Shown here in pieces: positions 47,195-57,046 of a stretch of 64,000 nt of DNA. Both the position numbers and the translations under genes were made by a program. The notes beneath the pieces are model-generated. The model was not told the DNA's origin. It saw only the letters and a list, made by a program, of their open reading frames with translations, and made no database searches. The DNA is taken from positions 38,983,178 to 39,047,177 of the forward strand of contig CP141143.1 in the NCBI GenBank assembly GCA_035235625.1, given 5' to 3'. Source of the stretch: Saururus chinensis. Taxonomy: Eukaryota; Streptophyta; Magnoliopsida; Piperales; Saururaceae. Within the stretch, counting starts at the first letter, position 1. Every line of letters begins with the position of its first letter.

Positions 47195-47800
47195 TAATTA
47201 ATTATTATTTAGTGACACATGGTTAAAAGCATCGCTATTAGTTCTAAAGTTTAAAATTCTTATTTTATATTCAAAATTATTAGCAATGCTTCTTAACATG
47301 CGTCACTATTTTTAAAACTATTAACGACGCTTAAGAAAAAGCGTCGCTAATAGTTTTGATTTTTGTTTAAAAATTAATAACATAACTATTAGTTACGCAT
47401 AATATAAAGCGTTGCTAATATGTTTTGTATTAACGATGCTTAATATATGCGTCGCTAATAGATTCACTATTAGCGACACTTAAGATTATGCGTCGCTAAT
47501 ATATGACTATTAGCGACGTTTAATATTAAGCGTCGCTAATTGTGAAATTTTTTTGTAATGCTTTTATATACGTCGCTATTATTAGTTTTAGCGACGTTTA
47601 TTATTACGTCACTAATAAAAGCGTTGCTAATAGTACATTTTGTTGTGGTGGTGAGTGTCGCTAATTGTAATGTATTTGCGATGCTAATAGCATTAGGTAA
47701 TTGCAACACATAAGAATTAGCGTCGCAATTACTTATTCTATTAGCCACGCTCACTAATGAGCGTCGCTAAAAGGTCAACTCTTTTTAAAAGAAATAGCAT
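47195..47800. repeat. CACTA subterminal repeat block (right of inner element and adjoining outer element)
   Basis: About fifteen units TTAGCGACG/CGTCGCTAA. The inner element ends at 47,650 (TTTTGTTGTGGTG); the units beyond it belong to the outer element and continue the pre-insertion sequence from 40,153. Confidence 0.7.
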
Positions 47801-47819
47801 AATATGTTTATAAAAAATA

Positions 47820-48320
47820 CACTATCTCTCCTCCTCTACCCCCTCTCTCTACACTCTCTCTCTTCTCTCTCTCCTCATCCCTTGTCATCCTCTCTTGCCT
47901 CATCCTCTCTACCTCCTCACTCTCTCTCCTATCTTCTTTCTCTTCACCCTCTCTCTTTCCTCCACTCTCTCCTCTCTTCTTTCTCTCTCCTCTCTTTCTT
48001 CACTCTCTCTACTCTATCTACACTCTTTCCTCTTCTCTCTACACTCTCTCTCTTCTTTCTCTCTCCCCTCTTTCTCTCTCCTCTCTTGCTTCACTCTCAC
48101 ACTCTCTCCTCTTCTCTCTACACTCTCTCCCCTCTTTCTCTCTCTTCTTTCTCTCCTCACCCCCTCTCTTCTCTTTCTCTTTCTCTTTCTTCTCTCTCTA
48201 CCCTCTCTCCCCACTCTCTCTCCTCACCCTCTCTCTCTTCATTCTCTCCTCACTCCCTCTCTTCTCTCTCTCTCTCCTCTCTCTCTATATATATCCTCTC
48301 CTTTTTCTCTCTCTACATAT
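47820..48320. repeat. polypyrimidine (CTCTC) block
   Basis: Long, almost uninterrupted CTCTC/TTCTC tract of about 500 bases. Two overlapping open frames of more than 160 residues are Ser/Leu-rich artefacts. Confidence 0.85.
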
Positions 48321-49016
48321 TTTAAAATTAATATAATAAATTATAAGGTAATAGCGATGCATATGGATTTGCGTCGATAATACCAAAGGTATTAGTGACA
48401 CATATTCTTAAGCATCGCTAATAACAAGAGTATTAGCAATGCGTATTCATATGCGTCACTAATACATTTTTATTTATTTATTATTTATTTTATTTTTAAA
48501 TAAAAAAATTAGAATTAAAATTTTCCCTCTCTACACTCTCTCTTGTTTCTCTACCCTCTCTCTCCCCTCACCTTCTGTCTCTACTCTCTCTCCCCTCTTT
48601 CTCTCTCTTCTCTCTCACTCCTCACCCCCTCTTCTCTCTCTCTCTCCTCATCCTCTGTCTCTCTCCTCATGTCGCGCCCCGGGATTTTAGAAGCATATAA
48701 AATTTTCTTTTCATAAAGATATCGAAGTTTACCCGGGCCTGCGACTGTAGCCGATCACCATATGCGATATTAAAATAGTAGTATCTCCAAGAACCACAGT
48801 CCGTGTACAAACACACAAGATAAAAATAATGAGTTCTTACTCATTTTGGTGCGGTTGAAATCCTTGAAATCAATCGATAAAACTTCGGAGTAGGCCCGTC
48901 TACCCGCACACTAAGCTTTGTTGAATCCTGTAAAGTCTTGGGGGTGGTGAGTATTTTAAAATACTCAGTAGGGGAGTTTATACTATTAGGCATGAATAAA
49001 CACATGGCAGTTTCAC

Positions 49017-49091
<75 letters not shown>
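49017..49091. repeat. composite microsatellite (CA)n(TA)n
   Basis: About 21 CA units are followed directly by about 15 TA units inside the solo LTR. This is a likely highly polymorphic site. Confidence 0.95.
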
Positions 49092-49093
<2 letters not shown>

Positions 49094-50159
49094 GGGCGCC
49101 CAACAATAGCTCCGGACAACCAAAACACTCATGAGTCCTAGATTCATAGTCATGAGTCCGAGACTCATAGTCTTGAGTCCCAGACTCATAGTCTTGAGTC
49201 CCAGACACATAATCTTGAGTCCCAGACTCAATCGAAATATCCTAGAGTTCCCAGACTCTAAAAAGAGCTGTTTTCTTTTAAAATATTCTATCCCAATGTT
49301 TATCCTTTTGAAAATACAGCTTCGCCTCTACAAGACATGAGAGTGTCACTATCAACAACTACAAAGGCAAGGTTGGTCGCTCATTCCAATGAGACAGTTA
49401 CCCCTTCTTTGTCCCGCTTTAGTGACTCGATCACCATGCTTATACGTCTTTTCAAAAATAATCTTGAGTATCCTCCTTTCAAAAAGGACGAGTCCTCTAA
49501 AATTGTCATTTAAACTAACTGTTTTCATTCGCAATGAAAACAGTGGCGAAGCTAGTTTGTTTCTAGCTCACACGCTTCACCGTGTATAATTTATATCAAA
49601 ATCCACGAATAAATATTCGATCAAACTATTATGTATGAGGCAATCATAATGCATGTAGTATAAAACATATCCACTTCCAGCGGCAAATTATTCGACTATT
49701 CGAATATACAGAATAACATTATAAATATACGCTATATAAATCATATTCTATCTCAACGATTAACCGTTCAACAGATCGGATATATGTGCAGAAACCATAA
49801 ATCATATCTTGAAAATAATCTCTAGCACATAACATGTGAGAGTCATATAAATAATAAGTTAAAAACACAACCAAATATTATAATCATGCCATAAGAAAGG
49901 ATAAAAGCCCCTACCTCACTTTTCGCACGAGTTTGAAACCGATAAATCGGACACCATGAAATTGGATGTCCACTTTTGGGGTTTTGGAGGTCTCCAACCA
50001 AAAAAATAACTTGGCCATGACGTTCGGCACACTCGATTTAGGTAGAAACGCCTCTTAAACGACTTAAATCGGACTTAAAACGAGTAAGAAATGAAGAACA
50101 TAAGTTTCTAAACGTGGGAGAGATGAGAAAACGTGAGAGTGACTGGATGCCTAGGATGC

Positions 50160-50360
50160 TATTTATAGAAAAACTGGATAGATGTGAGGCTAACACGTGT
50201 CAATCCTATCCACTTTGTCAGCAATCCTATCCGCTTCGTCAGCAATCCTATCTGCTTTGTCACCAATCCTATACACTTTATCATCAACCCTATCCACTTG
50301 CATCATCAATCCTATCCGCTTCATCGTCAGTCTTATCCACTGCGTCATCGATCATATCCA
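50160..50360 (-). repeat. short tandem array of about 16-20-bp units
   Basis: CAATCCTATCCRCTTYRTCAG-like units repeat about ten times inside the solo LTR. Each contains ATCCTATC. Open frames across it are repeat artefacts. Confidence 0.75.
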
Positions 50361-51064
50361 GAATAATATTATTTTATTCAAATAATATCTTGACCTCAAA
50401 ACGCGATAACTTCTAACCTTGACGTTAGAATTGCACATTCTTGTTACCGATGAACTCGTGTCGACGAGCCCTTCGAAATAAGACCACACATGGGTAGGTC
50501 ATCCCGCACTTTCAAAGTGGGTCCCGCCCATATGACATTTTCCCGAGGTCGTAACTTTCGCTCCCGACCTCCGTTTCATACGTTCTTAGGTTCGTTACAC
50601 TCGTCTCACTGAGCTCTATCATAACCCAATAAAAACTCTCCAAATATCTGCCTCTAAATAATTTAAAATAATTAAAAACTCATAAAATAGTTTTATTAGA
50701 GGCAAGAAAACATACCAAAAATTTGCAGTCGTTACACCTCACCCCCTTTCTTCTCTCTCTCTCTCTCTCCTCTCCTTATCTATCTCTCTCTCTCTCTCTC
50801 CCTCTCCTCATCACTCTCTCTCTCTTTTGTTATAAATAATATTTTAAAATTAATAAAAAAATTTAAGAAATGAAATAGATTATATGTAAATAGTGAAAGT
50901 TTAATTTATTTTTGACACTACCTTTTATTGAAAATTTAATATTTATTTATTATATATATAAATATTAAATATTAAATAAAATATATTATATTTAAGAAGT
51001 TTATTTTAATTTTTTAATATTTATTTATTGTATAATTATTTATTATTTAAAATTAATTAATAAA

Positions 51065-51559
51065 GCTAATAGCGACGCTTTTAAACAAGTGTCACTATTA
51101 TCAATTCTATTTATGACGCTTGTTTAAAAGCGTCGCTAATAATTCTAAATTTTTTTTTTAATTCATTATTATTAGGGACGCTTTTATTAAGCGTCACTAA
51201 TAGTATAATTATTAGCGATAATTTATTATAAGTGTCACTATTGTTAAAACTATTAGCGATGCTTGAGAAAAAGCGTCGCTAATAATTATAATTTTTTTAT
51301 TTTAAAAATAATAATTTTGCGATGCTTGTTTAAAGTGTCGCTAATAGCCTAACTAATTAGTGATATTTATTAGAAAGCGTCGATATTATGGTAATTATTA
51401 GCGACACTTTAAATTAAGCATAGTTAATTGATTACTATTACGACACATTATTATGCGTCTCTAATTGTTCATTTTTTTGTGACGATTTTGTAAGCGTCGC
51501 AAATAGTGGTTTGTAGAGACACTTTTGTTTGCATCGCTAATAAATATGTCTCTAATAGT
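51065..51559. repeat. CACTA subterminal repeat block (right, outer)
   Basis: About twelve TTAGCGACG/CGTCGCTAA units. By alignment with the inner element's right end, the block stops about 16 bases short of a terminus, where the 5.1-kb LTR-like unit inserted. Confidence 0.65.
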
Positions 51560-53389
51560 TGTAATGTCCCTAATTTTTCTACAAATTTATGTGATTTTCC
51601 TGCTATTTTTTAGTAATTTTCGACGAAAAAAATATGAGGCTTCGGCGCATTTATATTTGCGTATTTACCCAAATATTTATACCTGTAGAGTTGGGTGTGG
51701 GGCTTAGTCGCGGGCCACAGGCCGCGCTGCGTGCTTTTGGCGTGAATTTTGGAGGTATAATGCGTAAACAGGAGGTTGATGTGTGTTGGGGACATAGATG
51801 AAAAAATGAAAAAGAGTATAAATATGAAATTTGCCGACTAGATTCCAGAAACCTCCAAGACGTCCAGAGAATAAATTTCATGTCCAGTAACTTTGAGAAA
51901 AACTCGAGTGCGATTCCAATCACTCCGTTGTCCCTCTTCCATCGTCGGATTTTGCAAGTTCTTACCGGGATCCACATCGCCTTACTGCCACTGGTATGTA
52001 GGTATCAGCTATGACCGCCGCCATGTCCTATTGCTCCTCCATGAGGTACTGGTCTTTTCTTCGGTTTTTATCTCCTTCAAATTTCGTTTTTGGGCCGTGG
52101 GGGTGTGATTTCGATGCCGTTTGAGGCCGCCCTGAACTAGACTTATCTTTGTTTGGCCGCTACGAACCCTTAGGCACTGGCTAGAGCCATCGCCATGCTC
52201 TCCTTGCTCCTTGGTGAGCTATTGGTACTTTGTTCGGTTTTTGTTCTTCTCTTCATCTCACTGTCCGATACATTTTTTTGACACCAGTGTGTTTCCGGTC
52301 ATTGTCCGGCCACCGGATGGACTCAATCCAGCCTACCTTGACTCGGTGTTAGTTGGGGGTTGCGATTTCCGACCCCCACTTCATCCCTATTGTCATGCTC
52401 CGCCCTTATGCCTCGATTTGGGTTTTACCTGTACGACCCTTTGTGGCCGTTTTGCTATTATGACGCCTCCGGTCACTGATTGGCCTCTGGCTGGCCTTCG
52501 GGTTGGCCTTTGCCCCGCCATGGCTTGACCTTGAGTCACCCTTTGCCCTTCTACGTGCGAGATGCACAGCCGCCTGCACCATTGGTTTTGGTTGTGGGTG
52601 ACGATTTGTAGTGTTGTCGTCTCTATTGACCACTACTAGGGCCTTAGCCTTGTCGCCCTCTTGGGCCTTGGGCCGCCACCTTTCGACCCATCTCCCCCTA
52701 GAGTAGCCCTTTTTGGCTGTGTGTGCATGTGGCCACGCGTGCATTTCAGGGTATAGGCTCCATTTTTTGTGCCGCCTGACATCGGATGGCTTTGCCACCG
52801 AATGAAGTTGAGATCATAGCCTTCCTCCACCTCTCCTCCATCCTTGAGCATCGCCCCATGCCCTCCGCCCTTATGTGGGCCCTTGTGGATGCGAAATCAA
52901 TGCCGTTGGGTGTTGACCACAACTGATTTCAATGTCTTGAGGCTGGCTGAGTACTTCTTAGCCACTGACCAATCTTTGGTGAGTACACCCTCGACTTCCG
53001 GTCGTACCTGCCACTCGTTGGCAAGACCTTTGTCCCGGCTGCACCTAGTGTGCTGCCATGGATTGTAGATTTTACCGCATTGATCTGGGTCACCCCATTT
53101 GGTGGTGATTGTTTCCGACCCTTCCTGAACCCTCGGGACAGCAGCTCTCTCAAAGTGGCAATGCTTTTGGCTGCCGCCGATGCCACCACCGTCATGTGCT
53201 CACCATCAAATATCATGATTACGAGGTAGGGGAGCTTTGAACTCATAATTTCATGATAACATGCTTTAAATGAGTAGCAGCATGCTAGGATTGTATAATT
53301 CAATGCTTTGGATGTTAAATCATGATTTGTTTGCATGATGTAAGAGGATAAATTATGCTATGTTGAAATGCATATGACATGCGTGTGGG

Positions 53390-53775
53390 CTGTATGTATG
53401 TGCTAGTGATGGTTAGCGAGTATGTTGATAAGCTACGTGTATGGATGTGTATGTATGTGCTAGTGATGGCTAGCGAGTATGTTGGTAAGCTATGTGTATG
53501 CATGTGCTAGTGATGCATAGTGAGTATGTTGGTAAGCTACAGGTATGGATGTGTATGTATGTGCTAATGATGGCTAGTGAGTATGTTGGTAAGCTAATGT
53601 ATGTGGATTATGTATCTGCTAGTGATGGCTAGCAAGTATGTTGGTAAGCTACGTGTATGGATGTGTATGTATGTACTAGTGATGGCTAGCAAGTACGTTA
53701 GTAAGCTAATGTATGTGGATTATATATGTGCTTGTGATGGCTAGCGAGTATGTTGATAAGCTATGTATGAGAGTA
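53390..53775 (+). repeat. tandem array of 50-70-bp units in the LTR-like unit
   Basis: Units with GTGCTAGTGATGGCTAGCG and AGTATGTTGGTAAGCTA recur about six times with ATGTATG spacers of varying length. The sister unit carries the complement at about 23.4-23.7 kb (GCTAGCCATCACTAGC with TTACCAACATAC). Confidence 0.8.
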
Positions 53776-54099
53776 TGTATATGTTATACGTATGTATGAT
53801 GGACATACGTATGTATGACGACTATACGCCTATCTGATGGATATGTGTATGCACGTGGGAGCAAAAGTATGGGCGATGAACAATAATAGGTGACAGAGGG
53901 TTTGTCTAGATTTGTGGTGGATATGTAAGCATATGACAAAAGACAGATAAGGTAAGTTTGACGAGCGAGAATTGGAATGGATCAGTTTGGATTGGAGCAT
54001 ATGTTTGGGAATTGTCAGATAGTAAGAGTGTTTCATAATTGTACAAGCATAATGTACAAATTATGAAGTGAAAAGTAAGCATAATAAGTAAGGTATAAG

Positions 54100-54779
54100 C
54101 ATGGAAAGCAGTATCGATACGGATGACAGTGTCAATGACTATGGATACGGGTACACGCCGATGATACGCTTGGTACGCGCCGAAACGGGCATAAACCTTT
54201 TATAGACATTAAGAAATATTATAACTAATAATATATCATTATAATACTTCTTTTAGAGCATAATAAGACTGTAGAATGCCATATCAATTGATACGAGTAT
54301 TCTAAAATTAGTTCATTTGGAACCATACACTATTATGTTCTCTGTCCCATACAAATTATTACTCATTCTTTCCCATATTAAGTCCTCTAAAATTAGTTTA
54401 TTTTAAAAACAAATAATATGCATAATATGAGTCTAAGTTATATATTTAAATAAATGTATATTTGTGGAGCACTATATGTAAAAAAATAATTATGTAAATT
54501 TTATGGACCTACCCGTATTCATTTCATATAACTTTAAAAATATTATTTTTAATATAAAAAATAAACTTTCAAAGAAGTTGGGTTTAAATTATGTTTTTGT
54601 TTTTAAGAAAAAAATAAAAAAATTAATTTTTTAAGTGTATCGATACATATTGGCCATATCAATACGGTACAACTAATACAGTCGATACGTATCGTAGAAT
54701 CATGTGGGGGGGTATCGCCCCCTGTATTGTATCGGTCTCGGCCGATACACACCCGTATCGGCCGATACTACCTTCCATG
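54100..54779. mobile_element. hAT-like MITE, 680 bp, with exact 8-bp target duplication
   Basis: The left end is CATGGAAAGCAGTATCGATA; the right end, read inward, is CATGGAAGGTAGTATCGGCC. Flanks GGTATAAG are exact (54,092-54,099 and 54,780-54,787). The sister LTR-like unit has one uninterrupted copy of the site (CTTATACC at 23,091-23,098, opposite strand), an empty-site control in the same window. The interior is AT-rich without transposase and the termini are rich in GTATCGGCCGATAC palindromes. Confidence 0.8.
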
Positions 54780-55679
54780 GGTATAAGTAAGAGGGTGATA
54801 ATTGGGGTTGGCTCTAAGGAGCTCAGTTTGAGGACTTTCGAGTAAGATGTATTTGCCATAAGGTGGATGGCGGAGATTATATGAATATGTAAGATTTTGG
54901 TATACGATGAGCTATGTTGTGACTTGGATAGGCTAAGTGAATTCTATTGCCATGACAAACTAGGGTTTCGGATCGGGCTTGACATCAGTTTGATCAGTGG
55001 AGCACTGTGCGCTTGAGAATCTTTGTAGCATAATTGTACTGCATAACTTAATTAAAACTTGAATTATAAAAAAGTTAATGACAATTGATAATATGCATAA
55101 TGAGTTCCATGTTTAAGTTAGCCGATAATGATTTGGCTAAGCATTTCTCATGTCTTGCCATGGTGTTTATCTTATGGGATGTTGTCTATGTGCTGTATTG
55201 AGCACATAGATGTCTGATGCTATGTTGAGAGCAATGTATATTTTTGATTTGGTCTGTGTGCTATATTAAGCCTAGATGTTTGATTCTCTATTGAAAGCGT
55301 TGTATGATTCTGCCCTGGCACTGTATGATTCTGCCCAAGAGTAGCACTGTATGATTTCTACCTAGGAGTGACACTGGCACTATAAGACCCATAATGGTGG
55401 ACAATCGTATGGCACTATAAGACCCATAATGGTGGGCAATTGTATGACCCTAAAGTGTGGGTGTTTGTGTTTATGTTTACACGCTCAGGTAAGTAGTATC
55501 ATGGACCTGCTCTTACCTATTTGATCCTGTGCCCCATAAGCATTGGTGTGCCTTACCTTCAGAAAAGTCCATGGCGTCTAGTCACTCCTCGGAGGTTAAG
55601 GTGATGCCCTAGTGGCATTCTTTTCCATTTTGATGCTAGAGTTTATCAGTTGTAATAAGCTTTAGTGGTCGATAGTATG

Positions 55680-55990
55680 TATACGATTGTAAGAGTATGA
55701 GTATGAACACGATTGTAAGAGTATGTTTCTGAGTAAGACTATAAGAGTATGATTCTGAGTAAGATTGTAAGAGTATGATTATGAGTAAAACTGTAAGAAT
55801 ATGTTTTTGTGTAAGACTGTAAGTATAAGTTTCTGAGCAAGACTATAAGAGTATGTTTCTGAGCAAGATTGTAAGCGTATGTCTATGAGTAAGACTGTAT
55901 GAGTAAGGTGTATGAGTATGTGTAAGTTTTATGAGTAAGTGTACGATTTTACGAGTAAGTTTGTGCGACTCTAATTAAGAGTGTATGTGT
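55680..55990 (+). repeat. GAGTAAGACTGTAAGAGTATG tandem array
   Basis: Roughly 25-30-bp units with GTAAGAGTATG and TCTGAGTAAGA halves recur about nine times. This is the counterpart of the arrays at 5.15-5.55 and 21.7-22.03 kb. Confidence 0.75.
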
Positions 55991-56730
55991 AAGATTGATT
56001 TGATGGTATGTATTTGGCATGATTGTATGTGTGATTATATGCATATGTGCATGGTTATTATATGCCTGCTTGTGTCATGTTTAAGTTTCATGAAAGCATC
56101 TATGTATAAACTTACTGAGTTCACTCTTCAGAACTCCCCTACTGGGTATTTTCTTACTGAGTATAAATACTCATTACCCTATTTTTTAGCCCCGTTGTTC
56201 GAGAGTCTTTTGCAGGTTTGTGTCAGGGAGCTCCTAGAGATGGATGCTTGTTTCCACGGTGGATTCATTCCCTTTGACTTAGGTATATACTTCACTCACT
56301 GCAAGCATTATTGGTGCCATGATTTAATGTATTGGGATAGACGAGAATTAAGATGTTTATGCTTTTTGGATTGTTAAATTGGATTAGACTGTGGACTGCT
56401 ATGGGATGCCTGAGAGAGATTTGTATTTTAAGTCTATGATCATAACAATTTATTCGTACATTTGATTTCGAGTAGTGCCTGAGGATGTTTGGTTTGGCCA
56501 TATGTTTGATCGAGTGAACAAAAATTTGTATGGGAAAAATTGATGTGTGATGTTTTAAATTATAAAAACTATTTTTATAGGTTTTGTATTTGTCATTTTT
56601 CCCGATTTATAGGCATTATATTGCAAATTTTTTTTATGAATTTTAAAGAAAATGTGATGAAAAATTTCGGGTGTTACAATAATATATTCTTACATGACTT
56701 GCTATTGGTGTCCCAGAGACCTACTCCATC

Positions 56731-57046
56731 TGTTGTGCCCGGTATAGGCACAATTGGTACACAGGAGTTCTACGCAGAGAAAGGAAAAGAAGTTGGAAGA
56801 AAGGGAAAGGAGTTCTGGAATTACTTCAAAACATGAAAACAAAAGAGGAAGAAGACGACCCCTTTATTGGGAGTCGCGCCCCACATTGGGAGATGTGCCA
56901 CTAGTGGGCCCGGTTCACCCGTGGTCCACTAGTGTGCCAGTTTTAATTATTCTAAAATACAATAATCAACTGCCAACTAGCCTAATGACATAACAAAAGT
57001 ACTGAAATAAGTGGAAATACTAAGTCTAGTGCACCCGTGCACAACA
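56731..57046 (-). repeat. 3' LTR of the chromovirus
   Basis: Plus strand: TGTTGTGCCCGGTATAGG to GTGCACAACA, 316 bp. It pairs with 61,726-62,060 and is flanked outside by CCATC. Confidence 0.92.

Larger units (their letters stand above)
40157..47650. mobile_element. inner CACTA-like element nested in the outer one
   Basis: The left end CACTATAACAAAAAGGAC and the complement of the right end CACCACAACAAAATGTAC match at 14 of 18 positions. Both sides are flanked by GTG (40,154-40,156 and 47,651-47,653), the 3-bp duplication typical of CACTA. Subterminal TTAGCGACG/CGTCGCTAA units cover 40.18-40.70 kb on the left and 47.20-47.64 kb on the right, with more at 41.6-41.75 and 44.26-44.42 kb. The core is a G-rich purine block (40.75-41.54 kb) and pyrimidine blocks (41.77-42.03, 44.06-44.24, 47.09-47.15 kb). 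A solo LTR (42.03-44.06 kb) and a TIR element (44.42-47.06 kb) are inserted. No transposase, so it is non-autonomous. Confidence 0.65.
48668..50736 (-). mobile_element. solo LTR, 2,069 bp, with exact 5-bp target duplication
   Basis: On the plus strand it runs from TGTCGCGCCCCGGG to TTTGCAGTCGTTACA. Flanks are CCTCA on both sides (48,663-48,667 and 50,737-50,741), an exact duplication. It is the opposite-strand relative of 42,033-44,055, sharing the GACCTCCGTTTC and CACTTTCAAAGTGGGTCC blocks. A near-palindrome, GAGTATTTTAAAATACTCAG, lies at about 48,950. It also contains a composite CA/TA microsatellite and a short array of GAGTCCCAGACTCATAGTCTT units (49.13-49.23 kb). No coding region. Confidence 0.85.
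35052..51559. mobile_element. outer CACTA-like element (composite, heavily invaded)
   Basis: It starts CACTACAATTAAAAAG, a CACTA-type terminus, followed by dense subterminal units TTAGCGACG and its complement CGTCGCTAA (35.08-35.56 kb). The same kind of units flank the inner CACTA at 40.13-40.15 and 47.65-47.79 kb and recur at 48.34-48.48 and 51.07-51.55 kb. Between them lie purine-rich blocks on the left (39.27-40.11 kb) and pyrimidine-rich blocks on the right (47.82-48.32, 48.52-48.67, 50.74-50.83 kb). No transposase is recognised. The right terminus is not clearly seen: the last unit ends CTCTAATAGT at 51,559, where a long LTR inserted; comparison with the inner element puts the true end about 16 bases further, perhaps near 56.69 kb. 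Extent and unity are inference. Confidence 0.45.
51560..56678 (+). mobile_element. long solo LTR-like unit, 5.1 kb, with near target duplication
   Basis: It opens TGTAATGTCCCTAATTTTTC and closes AATTTCGGGTGTTACA. Flanks ATAGT and ATAAT agree at 4 of 5 bases. The complement of the right end, TGTAACACCCGAAATTTTTC, also resembles the left end, so the borders are an imperfect inverted repeat longer than the usual TG...CA. No gag, pol or transposase domain is recognised. Net of the hAT MITE at 54.1-54.8 kb it is about 4.4 kb, which is long for an LTR. Related units: 3.59-6.17, 21.03-26.99 (opposite strand) and 62.23 kb. Calling it a solo LTR is inference from size of duplication and termini. Confidence 0.65.

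Noticed and set aside
47804-48380. Two overlapping frames of 161-173 residues, Ser/Leu-rich
   Set aside because: Products of a CTCTC tract; both frames are open because the repeat contains no stop codon.
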